The translations under genes were made by a program, and so were the position numbers. Positions 5,635 to 12,746 of a DNA stretch of 22,764 nucleotides are shown in pieces. The stretch is taken from positions 1-22,764 of the IMG/VR virus record IMGVR_UViG_3300049597_000151; one strand, given 5' to 3'. Source of the stretch: a virus. The notes under the pieces were generated by a model. It ran no database searches, was not told the DNA's origin, and saw only the letters and a list, made by a program, of their open reading frames with translations. Each line of letters opens with the position of its first letter. Position 1 is the first letter of the stretch.

Positions 5635-5951
5635 TGACTAACCTAACAATTCAAGCGGTATGTGGAGCGATTCGCGCAACCAAAGGAATCGAAGTAAGCG
5701 CAAAGTCTACTCGCCGCAAAAGTAGAATGGTTAGAAGTTCTGGCGTCTATGCAGAAGTTCTTCCAATCTCTAATGAAATAAGACTTAATTATTCAACCCA
5801 CGGTTATTCAACATTTGAAGAACGCGCAAAAAAAGAAATGCCGAAAGTTATTGAAACGCTAGAATCACGTGGATTCAAAGTTGTAAAGAAACTTGAAAAC
5901 ATGGGTTATGGTCAAAGGATGCGCGAAATTCTAATTGTAGAGGTTGCCTAA
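5634..5951 (+). CDS. Hypothetical basic protein
   Basis: Starting at ATG 5634 (TAATG overlap), the product has 105 residues. It is basic near residues 20-32 (STRRKSRMVRSS) and has a Tyr/Ser-rich centre (LNYSTHGYSTFEERAKK), then an amphipathic helix and a strand (GFKVVKKLENMGYGQRMREILIVEVA). It may bind nucleic acid, judging only from charge. No family recognised. It overlaps the next small gene by one base, so the four genes from 5365 form a coupled series. Confidence 0.7.
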   Translation: MTNLTIQAVCGAIRATKGIEVSAKSTRRKSRMVRSSGVYAEVLPISNEIRLNYSTHGYSTFEERAKKEMPKVIETLESRGFKVVKKLENMGYGQRMREILIVEVA

Positions 5952-6118
5952 TGAGCGACAAGCAAGAAAAGAAGTTTGTGGTTACTTACCTAAGTGGCCA
6001 GTCTGTTATCTACTACGCTTCGACACTTGAAGAAGCAACCGAAACCGCCGAAAAGGGAATTGCTTGGCTAAAAGTTGGCAGGCCCCACGTTGGCATAAAG
6101 TCAGTAAAGGAAGTCTAA
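5951..6118 (+). CDS. Small hypothetical protein
   Basis: A 55-residue frame from ATG 5951 (TAATG overlap) to TAA 6118. It reads as a compact beta-alpha-beta fold: KKFVVTYLSGQSVIYYAS, then EEATETAEKGIAWL, then VGIKSVKEV. Such short proteins are common in phage early regions. No known function. AAGGAAG inside its 3' end serves as the ribosome site for the following membrane protein. Confidence 0.65.
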   Translation: MSDKQEKKFVVTYLSGQSVIYYASTLEEATETAEKGIAWLKVGRPHVGIKSVKEV

Positions 6119-6120
6119 CC

Positions 6121-6291
6121 ATGAGTGCTAAAGAATACCTATTTGCTTTTTTATGGATTGCCGTTTTCCTAGTGGTTATGTTATCGGTGGACATTATCGC
6201 CCCAATAATTAGCCCCGTATTTGGTCCGCTGATTGTGATTGTTTTCGTTATGGTTTTGGCTTATCTAATGATTGCGCTTGTAAGACGATGA
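6121..6291 (+). CDS. Small membrane protein with two transmembrane helices
   Basis: I place the start at ATG 6121, behind AAGGAAG; a longer frame from 6064 would run inside the previous gene. The 56 residues hold two hydrophobic segments, about 6-25 (LFAFLWIAVFLVVMLSVDII) and 31-53 (SPVFGPLIVIVFVMVLAYLM), and end in Arg-Arg. The topology is probably a helical hairpin with both ends inside. Holins can look like this, but the position in the early region and absence of an endolysin make superinfection exclusion or host-membrane interference equally possible. It overlaps the next gene by four bases (ATGA). Confidence 0.7.
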   Translation: MSAKEYLFAFLWIAVFLVVMLSVDIIAPIISPVFGPLIVIVFVMVLAYLMIALVRR

Positions 6292-6692
6292 TTCAGTTCA
6301 CCGAAGGGAAAAGAAAAAAAGTAAAAAGCACTTGTGAACGATGCGGCTATGAATGGATTCAGAACGAACGCCAGCTTTACAGGGAAACCGCGGAACTAAA
6401 ATTCTGCCGTAGTTGCAAAGCCACCGAATCTAAAAGCGTAATGCGTGACGGTTGGGTTTGTTCTCCCCACCGTGGCGAAGTGGACCTTGACACCATGACG
6501 CCACTAGACAGAAACGGCAAGCCCTACTTACCTGGAACCAGAATTTGCGGGATGCTTGACTGTATTACCAAGGCCCACATAATTACCGAAGCCCCAACAA
6601 ACAAAAAAGACGGTAAGGCGGTTTTGGCTGGAAAAGTAATCACCTATACCCAGTTTCTTGAAATCGAAAAGGCAAGAAAGGCCAAAAAATGA
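6288..6692 (+). CDS. Zinc-ribbon protein of unknown function
   Basis: The 134-residue protein starts at ATG 6288. Its N-terminal third is a zinc ribbon, CERCGYEW (CxxC near residues 16-19) paired with FCRSCK (near residues 40-43). A second Cys/His group follows (VCSPHRGEVDLDT and RICGMLDCITKAHI). The C-terminal 30 residues are a basic helix. It may bind DNA, RNA or a host protein; I cannot assign a family. It overlaps the Nmad1 gene by four bases. Confidence 0.7.
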   Translation: MIQFTEGKRKKVKSTCERCGYEWIQNERQLYRETAELKFCRSCKATESKSVMRDGWVCSPHRGEVDLDTMTPLDRNGKPYLPGTRICGMLDCITKAHIITEAPTNKKDGKAVLAGKVITYTQFLEIEKARKAKK

Positions 6693-7066
6693 GCGTTACA
6701 GACCACCCAGCTTTTACCGCAATGAAAGAAAAAGAAGAACTAGAACTAATGAGACAAGCCGCTAGGGAAGGATTAGACAATGACATGCGACTGTTCGGGG
6801 AAACGGTGCAACGATACTTCGACGATAACGCCAAGCTATTGTTGTCAAAACACAAAGACTACGGACCAAAAAACATTAGCCAATCCCCAGGTGGACCCAT
6901 TAACGGCTTGCGGGTCAGGATGCATGACAAGCTTGCCAGAATTAGCCACCTTACAGATTCAGGAAAAGCCCCCGAAAACGAAGCCTTAAGGGATTCTTTT
7001 ATTGACCTTGCAAACTACGCAATGATTGGTTTGTTAGTCTTAGATGGTGAGTGGCCTAATGAGTAG
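6689..7066 (+). CDS. Nmad1/DUF1599-like protein
   Basis: The 125-residue protein starts at ATG 6689. The core SKHKDYGPKNISQ, then GLRVRMHDKLARISHL, then NEALRDSFIDLANYAMIGLLVL matches the pattern of DUF1599, also named nucleotide modification associated domain 1 (PF07659). The family is all-helical with conserved Lys-Asp-Tyr-Gly, Arg-x3-Asp-Lys and Asp-x2-Asp residues resembling MazG/dUTPase-like nucleotide pyrophosphohydrolases. It is found in phages near nucleotide and DNA-modification genes. Here no obvious base-hypermodification gene is within view other than the methyltransferase. It overlaps the next gene by 8 bases. Confidence 0.75.
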   Translation: MSVTDHPAFTAMKEKEELELMRQAAREGLDNDMRLFGETVQRYFDDNAKLLLSKHKDYGPKNISQSPGGPINGLRVRMHDKLARISHLTDSGKAPENEALRDSFIDLANYAMIGLLVLDGEWPNE

Positions 7067-7481
7067 AGTTCAAGGATACGAACCTAGATTTGACATTGAC
7101 TTTTCTAGGGGTCTAATTGGTGAAAACCTTGTTAGTAATTTGCCCGAAGCAATCCAATCTGGCACGGTAGAAGTAAAGACAGATTACAGGGCGGAAACCA
7201 CGGGTAATTTTTACGTTGAAACTTGGCAATACGGCAAAGAAGACGAATCAGACAAAAAACAATCTGGCATAAACACCACCAAGGCAGATTCTTGGGCTTT
7301 CGTTATTCCGCAAACTGGCGCTATGTTTCTAATTAGAACAGACCACCTAAAAGCCTTAATGACCGCAAATCCCTATAGGGAAACTAGGCAACCGAAAATA
7401 AATGAAAACACAAATGCCAGCATAGGAAGATTGGTTCCAGTAATGGACATAGCGCTTCAGATGTTTACCGCAGGCAAGTAA
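7059..7481 (+). CDS. PD-(D/E)XK nuclease-like protein
   Basis: I place the start at ATG 7059 (in ATGAGTAG, overlapping the previous stop), 140 residues. The order of motifs fits the PD-(D/E)XK nuclease fold: FDIDFSRGLIGENLV with Asp13 and Glu22 in the first helix, then the strand TVEVKTD (Glu-x-Lys core), then GNFYVETW, then SGINTTKADSWAFVIP. Related phage proteins are annotated as endonuclease- or resolvase-like. With RusA upstream it may process branched or foreign DNA. The catalytic assignment is by pattern only. A short gap with GAAGGGAAA separates it from the next gene. Confidence 0.6.
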   Translation: MSRVQGYEPRFDIDFSRGLIGENLVSNLPEAIQSGTVEVKTDYRAETTGNFYVETWQYGKEDESDKKQSGINTTKADSWAFVIPQTGAMFLIRTDHLKALMTANPYRETRQPKINENTNASIGRLVPVMDIALQMFTAGK

Positions 7482-7498
7482 AAAGAAAGAAGGGAAAA

Positions 7499-7687
7499 AT
7501 GACAACAAGGCAGGCAACCAAAAAGCCAACTATCGAAGAAATAAAAGCCGAAGCAAAGCAACAAGGCATCCTTGAAGAACGCTACAGAATTCTAACGGCC
7601 CTAAACCAAAATCAATACAGGGGCGATTGGAACAGCCCTTGCGCTAAGTGGGCTATTGAGCTAATAGAAGACGGCCAAGATGACTGA
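7499..7687 (+). CDS. Small hypothetical protein
   Basis: ATG 7499 follows AAAGAAGGGAAAA at good spacing. The 62-residue product has a basic N-terminus, a long helix (IEEIKAEAKQQGILEERYRILTAL) and ends acidic (IELIEDGQDD) after WNSPCAKWAIE. This style (helix plus a Cys-containing C-terminal patch) is common in small actinobacteriophage genes of unknown role. It overlaps the next gene by 8 bases in ATGACTGA. Confidence 0.65.
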   Translation: MTTRQATKKPTIEEIKAEAKQQGILEERYRILTALNQNQYRGDWNSPCAKWAIELIEDGQDD

Positions 7688-7805
7688 ATGTTTCTGGTGC
7701 CAGCAAGTATTTGACGATACTAACCATGAAGCTTGTTCCAGTTGCGCTAAAGACACACATACCAAAGAAATTAAGATAATAACAAACGAAGGGAAAGCAA
7801 CATGA
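7680..7805 (+). CDS. 41-residue zinc-finger protein
   Basis: A frame from ATG 7680 (ATGACTGA overlap) to TGA 7805. Cys4-x2-Cys7 (CFWC) and, 11 residues on, Cys19-x2-Cys22 (CSSC) form a minimal treble-clef or ribbon zinc site. Overlaps at both ends with its neighbours support its reality. Such micro zinc fingers may bind host proteins or nucleic acid. Function unknown. Confidence 0.6.
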   Translation: MTECFWCQQVFDDTNHEACSSCAKDTHTKEIKIITNEGKAT

Positions 7806-8029
7806 ACTATCCGCCAGGAGTAACGGGAAACGAAATACAAATAACAGGGGCGGACGAATACACCGCCGAACGCGAAGTAATTTGTTGGGAAGAATCTTGT
7901 CAGATGTTTGAAAAAGCCCAGACCGTTGAACTAGAACTTTCTTCAGACCGCTTTCAAGAATGGGCAGACTGGACTTGTTCAACCTGCAAGACCGAACAAG
8001 TATTTGAAAAGCGTGTTCCCCTTGGATGA
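7802..8029 (+). CDS. Small zinc-ribbon-like protein
   Basis: ATG 7802 (ATGA overlap) follows GAAGGGAAAG. The 75-residue product has two widely spaced cysteine pairs: CWEESC (near residues 28-33) and CSTC (near 59-62), with an acidic helix between (ELELSSDRFQEWADW). This is likely a zinc-stabilised domain. It follows directly on another Cys4 mini-protein, so the two may act together. No family recognised. Confidence 0.6.
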   Translation: MNYPPGVTGNEIQITGADEYTAEREVICWEESCQMFEKAQTVELELSSDRFQEWADWTCSTCKTEQVFEKRVPLG

Positions 8030-8213
8030 ATTCGAACGGCTATTTATTGAAGGCCCCGCGGCGATTGAAGAACAAATGGGAAACACATGGACTTCCGCAA
8101 CCGAACAAGAACGCGAAAGGATTCTAGGCGAAGTGAATTCGTCTGGGGTATTAAGCCGAATAAAAGAAAAAGACATGCAAGCCCTAATAAACATAATTAT
8201 GAAGTTGAACTAA
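8004..8213 (+). CDS. Small hypothetical protein, start uncertain
   Basis: The frame runs to TAA 8213. There is no ATG near the front: candidates are TTG 8004, GTG 8013 and TTG 8022, all overlapping the previous gene and none with a strong ribosome site. The product (63-69 residues) is acidic and helical (LDEFERLFIEGPAAIEEQMG, TEQERERILGEV, DMQALINIIMKLN). It is probably translated by coupling with its upstream neighbour. Function unknown. Confidence 0.55.
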   Translation: MKSVFPLDEFERLFIEGPAAIEEQMGNTWTSATEQERERILGEVNSSGVLSRIKEKDMQALINIIMKLN

Positions 8214-8347
8214 TGGCCAGACACCTAAGTAAACGTTCTGGGTTCACCCCAACCCTAAAGCAACGGATTTGGCAACTGAAGAACCATTGGTTATTCTTTC
8301 ATAAGCCCAGACTAAAGAAGGCGTTATGGAACCTATTAAAAAGATAA
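8213..8347 (+). CDS. 44-residue basic protein
   Basis: ATG 8213 overlaps the previous stop (TAATG). The product is strongly basic and aromatic (RIWQLKNHWLFFHKPRLKKALWNLLKR), an amphipathic helix pattern that could contact membrane or nucleic acid. It overlaps the next gene by 22 bases. No family recognised. Confidence 0.5.
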   Translation: MARHLSKRSGFTPTLKQRIWQLKNHWLFFHKPRLKKALWNLLKR

Positions 8348-8499
8348 CCCGCGAAATTGAAGAAATCCAAACGCTTCTAATAGCTATCCAAGAAGACGTA
8401 AAGGGAATAAAAGACTTACACGTTGGATTCATCCCCGTAATGGTAGAACTAGAGCTTCTAAGCGCTAATCTGCAAGACATAAAGAACGAACTAATTTAG
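8326..8499 (+). CDS. 57-residue coiled-coil-like protein
   Basis: ATG 8326 follows AAGAAGG. The product is two Ile/Leu-rich amphipathic helices (IKKITREIEEIQTLLIAIQE and VMVELELLSANLQDIKNELI) with a short break at HVGFIP, so a helical hairpin or dimer. It is the last gene of the early-type series; a 196-base region with no clear gene follows. Function unknown. Confidence 0.6.
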   Translation: MEPIKKITREIEEIQTLLIAIQEDVKGIKDLHVGFIPVMVELELLSANLQDIKNELI

Positions 8500-8695
8500 C
8501 CGTTTTAGTATACTTTCGGCCCCTTTTACCCCTTTACTCTTTATGTAGAAGGTTAGGTGGCTCCACTAGAACCAAGGGTTCAGCCCAGACGGTTTGAGTG
8601 TTGAGGGGTTGGCTGGCGGGCATCGCCTTCTATCGGCTTTCTAAGTTCGGTATCCGCCGAAAGAAAAGAAAAAAAGCCATGAACAAAGGCATAAG
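8500..8695 (+). other. Intergenic region with small hairpins, no clear gene
   Basis: Between the early-type genes and the HNH gene. It holds a TATACT (8509-8514) that could be a -10 box but lacks a -35, and short hairpins such as GAACC-AAG-GGTTC (8569-8581) and TTCGG-TATCCG-CCGAA. Two tiny frames, GTG 8557-8604 (15 residues) and GTG 8598-8702 (34 residues), overlap and are in tandem, but neither has a good ribosome site. A late promoter or leader is likely here, unproven. Confidence 0.4.
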
Positions 8696-9046
8696 ATTTT
8701 AGCCCCAACACCGTGCAACGAACAAGGTTGTCATAATAGAGCAATAGCACGGGGAGTTTGTAAGGAACATAAGAAGCCCGCTTTCTTCGGACACAATAGA
8801 AAAAGTAGGCTACCCCCAGACTGGCGAACCAGAAGACTTATCGTTTTGAAACGTGACGGGGGCATATGCTACCTATGCGGTAAGGGTGGCGCTGATACTG
8901 TAGACCACGTAATTCCAAACGATGATAACAGCCTAGGAAACTTGAAGGCCGTCCATGATTCTGCCCCGCCCCATTGCCACCGATACAAGACTTCCAAAGA
9001 AGGAACGAACGCAATCTTAGGTAGCAGAACAAGACGTAGGCACTAG
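8696..9046 (+). CDS. HNH endonuclease next to terminase; unusual start
   Basis: The conserved protein clearly runs from about 8702: PCNEQGCHNRAIARGVC (first zinc knuckle), LPPDWRTRRLIVLKRDGGICYLC, then GADTVDHVIPNDDNSLGNLKAVH and PHCHRYKT (HNH core). HNH proteins beside the terminase assist cleavage at cos or pac sites in HK97-like phages and many actinobacteriophages. No ATG, GTG or TTG lies between the upstream stop (8642) and this conserved part; the first usable TTG is at 8846, inside the domain. ATT 8696 has AAAGG (8685-8689) six bases before it, so I propose AUU initiation (116 residues). Alternatives are a -1 shift from the frame of ATG 8679 or a sequence error. Confidence 0.8.
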   Translation: MLAPTPCNEQGCHNRAIARGVCKEHKKPAFFGHNRKSRLPPDWRTRRLIVLKRDGGICYLCGKGGADTVDHVIPNDDNSLGNLKAVHDSAPPHCHRYKTSKEGTNAILGSRTRRRH

Positions 9047-9064
9047 GGGCCATGCTTGCCTAGT
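9042..9064. promoter_or_regulatory. Inverted repeat over the HNH stop codon
   Basis: ACTAGG (9042-9047) and CCTAGT (9059-9064) are exact complements around an 11-base loop. An A/T-rich run follows rather than a T-run, so terminator function is doubtful. Confidence 0.3.
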
Positions 9065-9089
9065 AAACAAATAAATAATTATTATTCCC

Positions 9090-9118
9090 TTGACATTGTA
9101 AAAAGCCCTAAAAAATAA
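9090..9118 (+). promoter_or_regulatory. Possible late-operon promoter (weak)
   Basis: TTGACA at 9090-9095 is a perfect -35 box, but the hexamer 17 bases on is AAATAA, a poor -10. It lies well placed, about 225 bases before the terminase genes. It could need a phage activator. Confidence 0.3.
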
Positions 9119-9184
9119 AAAAACCCCAAAGATTTTCGCTGGGTCTTACTGATTAGACGGATACCGCTTACATAGTGGGGAGTA

Positions 9185-9263
9185 GCCCCCCGCCCCCAAG
9201 CCACTCGGTCACGGGGCGGTTAGACAATGCACGGCTCCGCAAAACCCAAGACCCCCCTAGGGG
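9185..9263. other. G/C-rich inverted-repeat island, cos-site candidate
   Basis: CCGCCCC (9190-9196) and GGGGCGG (9213-9219) are exact complements with a 16-base spacer, inside a C-rich run unlike the surrounding A/T-rich DNA. A 10-bp palindrome CCCCTAGGGG follows at 9254-9263. The location between the HNH gene and small terminase is where cos sites usually lie. If so, the window spans the physical genome ends of a circularly assembled sequence. It might instead be a terminator or terminase-binding site. Confidence 0.4.
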
Positions 9264-9320
9264 CAAAGCTTAGATGGCCGCATGGCCAACAATAATCCCG
9301 CACGGGAAAGGAACAGCCGC

Positions 9321-9833
9321 ATGGCAGGAACAGGAAGGCCCGCAGGTCGCCCATCGAAACCGCTTGAAATAAAAAGAGCAATAGGCAACCCAGGCCAAAG
9401 ACCACTTCCAGATGCACCGCTACCAGGCCAAGGCTTGGAAGGTGTTTCAGGCGTTCCAACCCCGCCCGAATTGCAAGACGCAGGGCTAACGCTTTGGTAT
9501 CACGTTTGGACCGCAGGCCGTTCTTGGCTTGCTCCAGAATCAGACCGAACAATAATCACGCTTCTATGTCAAGCCCAAGACGAAGCTGAAGAAATTCGCT
9601 TGCAGATACAAAGCGGCGAGATTGAAAGATTTTACACAACCGCGAACGGACAGATGGTAACGCATCCAATCGTTACCCAGCTATCTAACTTACGAACCCA
9701 GATGACCGCTTGGCTTGCCGCAATCGGATTTTCACCCGCAGACCGTTCACGCTTAGGCTTGGCCGAAGTTCGCGTAAGGGATGAACTAGACGACTTACAA
9801 AGGCGACGCATTGAGCGTTCTGGAACCGCCTAG
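9321..9833 (+). CDS. terS: Terminase small subunit (P27-like)
   Basis: The small subunit binds the packaging start site and feeds DNA to the large subunit. I chose ATG 9321 (170 residues), which has AAAGGAA seven bases upstream; an in-frame ATG 9282 has no ribosome site. The N-terminus MAGTGRPAGRPSKP followed by NPGQRPLPDAPLP is typical of the P27 family (PF05119 type). The C-terminal part, QLSNLRTQMTAWLAAIGFSPADRSRLGL, is the family's signature helix and loop. It overlaps the large terminase by 23 bases. Confidence 0.88.
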   Translation: MAGTGRPAGRPSKPLEIKRAIGNPGQRPLPDAPLPGQGLEGVSGVPTPPELQDAGLTLWYHVWTAGRSWLAPESDRTIITLLCQAQDEAEEIRLQIQSGEIERFYTTANGQMVTHPIVTQLSNLRTQMTAWLAAIGFSPADRSRLGLAEVRVRDELDDLQRRRIERSGTA

Positions 9834-11328
9834 CCCAATTTGGGAACCAGCTTGGTCAGTTCCAACTTTGTCGGATTCGACCAACGGCCCGAACGTTACA
9901 GATTTTGCCGCAACATTACTAAAGGCTAGTCGCGGTTTTAAAGAAGGCCAGCCCTTAGAATTTACCGCTTGGCAATCTTGGCTTATGAAGCGTCTTTTTG
10001 AGCTTGACCCCGAAACTGGACTAATGCGTTATCGCAGGGCCGTTATAGGACTTCCCAGGAAGAACGGGAAAAGTTTATTGGGAACCGCTATTGCTTTGGA
10101 ACACTTAGTTTATGGACCAAGTGGGGCGCAAGTTTATAGCGCGGCTTCTGATAGAGCGCAGGCCAAAATCGTTTTCGGTGAAGCCCGCCAACAAGTTTTG
10201 AACAATCCAGCATTATCAAGAATAATTAAGGTTTACCGCGACGCCTTAGAAATCCCATCCAAGGGTGGAGTTTATAGGGCGCTTTCGGCGGACGCTATGA
10301 GGGCGCACGGTCTAGCACCGTCGCTAGTTGTAGCGGACGAATTACATGCTTGGCCGTCTTCCGCATCGAACACACGCGGGGATGAGCTTTGGGAAGCACT
10401 AACGCAAGGTTCTGCCGACAGGCCAGAATCCTTGGTTGTCGGAATCACTACCGCAGGCGGACACACCGATACATTGCTTGGCCGTTTATACGAACATGGC
10501 AAGCGAGTGGCCGCAGGTGAAATTGACGACCCGCAGTTTGGTTTCTGGTGGTGGGAAGCTCCACAAGACGCAGACCCCACGGACCCAGACGTTTGGAAAA
10601 AATCTAATCCGAATCTTGCAGAAGGCTTATTAGACGTGGGCGACTTCGAAGCCGCCATTGCTTCGGCAGGCTCGGCAGGCTTCGCAGGTTTCCAACGTTA
10701 CCGCTTGAACCAATGGGTCAGGCTTGCAGGTGAAGACTTTGTTAGCCCGCACTTCTGGGCCGAAGCTAAAAAAGAAACAAGTATTCCAATAGGCGCAACC
10801 GTTACCGCAGGTTTTGACGGTTCTGTATCAGGCGACGCAACTGGGATTGTTATTTGCGACATCGAAACTGGAACCCTAAAAGTCCACGCAGTTTGGGAAC
10901 CAGACCCAAGCAATCCAGATTGGACCGTAGACCGTGCAGACGTAAACGCGGCCATACAAAAACTTTTTGAAAACTACAACGTGAAAATGCTTTGGGCAGA
11001 CCCAAGCTTTTACGAACCAGACGTGCTAGAGTGGTCACGGCAGTATCGAAATAGAGTTGAAAGAATACCGCCAACAAATCACCGAATGGCCCCACTAGCC
11101 CAACAATTTATTGCGGACCTAGTAGCCAAAGACCTTGGACATGACGGGGATAAGCGATTGGAAAGACACGTTCTAAACGCAGTTGCGACAGAATCAGGGT
11201 CATTCAAAAAAGAGAAAAAAGCAAGCCCCCGTAAGATTGACTTACTAGCTTGTTCGGTTCTAGCGAACGGCGCTAGACACCAAATCAAAGACCGCAAGAC
11301 TACGAACCGAAGGGCCGTTATTTTATGA
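9811..11328 (+). CDS. terL: Terminase large subunit
   Basis: The 505-residue motor and nuclease packages DNA into the prohead. The start is TTG 9811 with AAAGG seven bases upstream. The ATPase part has Walker A GLPRKNGKS (residues 80-88) and Walker B LVVADELH (about 172-179, Asp176-Glu177). The RNase-H-like nuclease part has acidic residues Asp336 (GFDGS), Asp397 (WADPSF) and Asp477 (KIDLLA). Length is normal for the HK97-type family. It overlaps the portal by four bases. Confidence 0.95.
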   Translation: MSVLEPPSPIWEPAWSVPTLSDSTNGPNVTDFAATLLKASRGFKEGQPLEFTAWQSWLMKRLFELDPETGLMRYRRAVIGLPRKNGKSLLGTAIALEHLVYGPSGAQVYSAASDRAQAKIVFGEARQQVLNNPALSRIIKVYRDALEIPSKGGVYRALSADAMRAHGLAPSLVVADELHAWPSSASNTRGDELWEALTQGSADRPESLVVGITTAGGHTDTLLGRLYEHGKRVAAGEIDDPQFGFWWWEAPQDADPTDPDVWKKSNPNLAEGLLDVGDFEAAIASAGSAGFAGFQRYRLNQWVRLAGEDFVSPHFWAEAKKETSIPIGATVTAGFDGSVSGDATGIVICDIETGTLKVHAVWEPDPSNPDWTVDRADVNAAIQKLFENYNVKMLWADPSFYEPDVLEWSRQYRNRVERIPPTNHRMAPLAQQFIADLVAKDLGHDGDKRLERHVLNAVATESGSFKKEKKASPRKIDLLACSVLANGARHQIKDRKTTNRRAVIL

Positions 11329-12746
11329 GTTTAACGCCAGATGAATTAGACCTTGTAAATTATCTTTACCGCAAGCTTCAGCAACATGACCCTAAGAACT
11401 ATGTTCTACAGCGTTATTACGAAGGTAGAAACAAGCTGAAAGATTTGCGAATTTCTATTCCGCCACAACTAACCGCCGTTGAATCGGTTGTTGGTTGGGC
11501 TGGCACCGCCGTAGACGTTTTAGAAGAACGCTTAGACCTTGAAGGTTTTATTGACCCAGCGGACTTAGGCGTAAATGAAATTTTCCGCCAGAACGAAATG
11601 GACCTTGAAAGTTCATTAGGCCACAAAGACGCTTTGGTTTTCGGAACTGGATTCGTTACCGTTGGCCGTGGAATTGACGGCGAACCAGACCCGCTAATAA
11701 CAATCGAATCGCCAAAGAAAATGACGGCGCTATTTGACCTAAGAACCCGCAGACTAAAAGCGGCGTTACTTGTAAATAGAAACGAGACTGGTTCACCAGT
11801 TAGCGGAAGCCTTTATCTCCCAGACCAGACAATTTTCTTGGACTACGTTTCTAGGGCTTGGGTGGACGTGGACCGCGACATTCACAACCTTGGACGCGTC
11901 TTGGTTGCCCAACTTCCAAACAATCCACGTTCGGGAGACCCTTACGGTAGAACTGAAATCACTAGGGCAGTAAGAAGCTACACGGACAGCGCTATGCGAA
12001 CTTTGTTGGGCGCAGAAGTAGCACGTGAATTTTATTCAGCTCCCCAGCGTTACATCCTTGGCGCAACCGAAGACATTTTCTTAGATGCAGACGGTAAGCC
12101 ACTAAACCCGTGGTCAGTTTATCAAGGCCGTGTTCTGGGTATTCCTTACAACGAAGCCGAAAGCGTAATGCCACAAGTTGGTCAGTTCCAGGCTAACGAT
12201 ACCCGCCCTTACTTCGAACAAATCCGCGCCTACGCACAACTAATGGCGGCAGAAACAGCAATCCCAGCAAGCTACTTAGGTTTCCAAACAGACAACCCAG
12301 CAAGCGCAGATGCTATTCGCCAAATGGAAGCAAGACTTGTAAAACGTGCAGAACGTAGACAGCGCCAGTTCGGTAGAACTTGGTCTGAAGTTGCACGTCT
12401 AGCTTTGTTGGTTAGGGATGGTTCAATCCCAGAAGAAGCTGGAGAAATTCGCCCGATTTGGCGCGACGCTTCAACACCAACTAGAGCCGCCGCCGCAGAC
12501 GAAGCGGTTAAACTTATTTCGGCAGGTGTTTTGTTGCCCGATTCTGAAATAACTTACAATAGAATTGGCCTAAGCGAAACAGACAAGCAAGTTTTAAGAG
12601 CAGAAAAGAAATTAGCTTCCGCGACTAACCTAGTAGCTAACTTGGCGCAAGCAAGTCTTAACGCAGTCCAAAATCCAGTTGTAGCAGAACTAGCAAGCCG
12701 AAGAACAGAAAACGAAACGAACGTAGACAATGCCGCTAATAGCTAA
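11325..12746 (+). CDS. Portal protein (SPP1 gp6-like)
   Basis: This 473-residue protein should form the dodecameric ring at the capsid vertex through which DNA passes and to which the tail joins. It starts in ATGA with the terminase stop. Features fitting PF05133-type portals are the start LVNYLYRKLQQHDPKNYVLQRYYEG, the wing strand pattern PLITIESPKKMTALFDLRTR, and the C-terminal stem region YFEQIRAYAQLMAAETAIPASYLGF. The C-terminal 50 residues are polar and disordered-looking. It overlaps the next gene by 17 bases. Confidence 0.93.
   Translation: MSLTPDELDLVNYLYRKLQQHDPKNYVLQRYYEGRNKLKDLRISIPPQLTAVESVVGWAGTAVDVLEERLDLEGFIDPADLGVNEIFRQNEMDLESSLGHKDALVFGTGFVTVGRGIDGEPDPLITIESPKKMTALFDLRTRRLKAALLVNRNETGSPVSGSLYLPDQTIFLDYVSRAWVDVDRDIHNLGRVLVAQLPNNPRSGDPYGRTEITRAVRSYTDSAMRTLLGAEVAREFYSAPQRYILGATEDIFLDADGKPLNPWSVYQGRVLGIPYNEAESVMPQVGQFQANDTRPYFEQIRAYAQLMAAETAIPASYLGFQTDNPASADAIRQMEARLVKRAERRQRQFGRTWSEVARLALLVRDGSIPEEAGEIRPIWRDASTPTRAAAADEAVKLISAGVLLPDSEITYNRIGLSETDKQVLRAEKKLASATNLVANLAQASLNAVQNPVVAELASRRTENETNVDNAANS

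Noticed and set aside
8500-8700. tRNA or known riboswitch in the intergenic region
   Set aside because: Several short hairpins exist, but no cloverleaf or known aptamer core could be recognised.
8557-8702. Two mini-genes (15 and 34 residues) before the HNH gene
   Set aside because: They start with GTG without a good ribosome site, have no recognisable content and may just be chance frames in a leader region.
10272-10955. Minus-strand open frames across the terminase gene
   Set aside because: They mirror the codon structure of a clearly conserved + strand gene and have no domain or ribosome-site support; the same holds for other minus-strand frames in the window.
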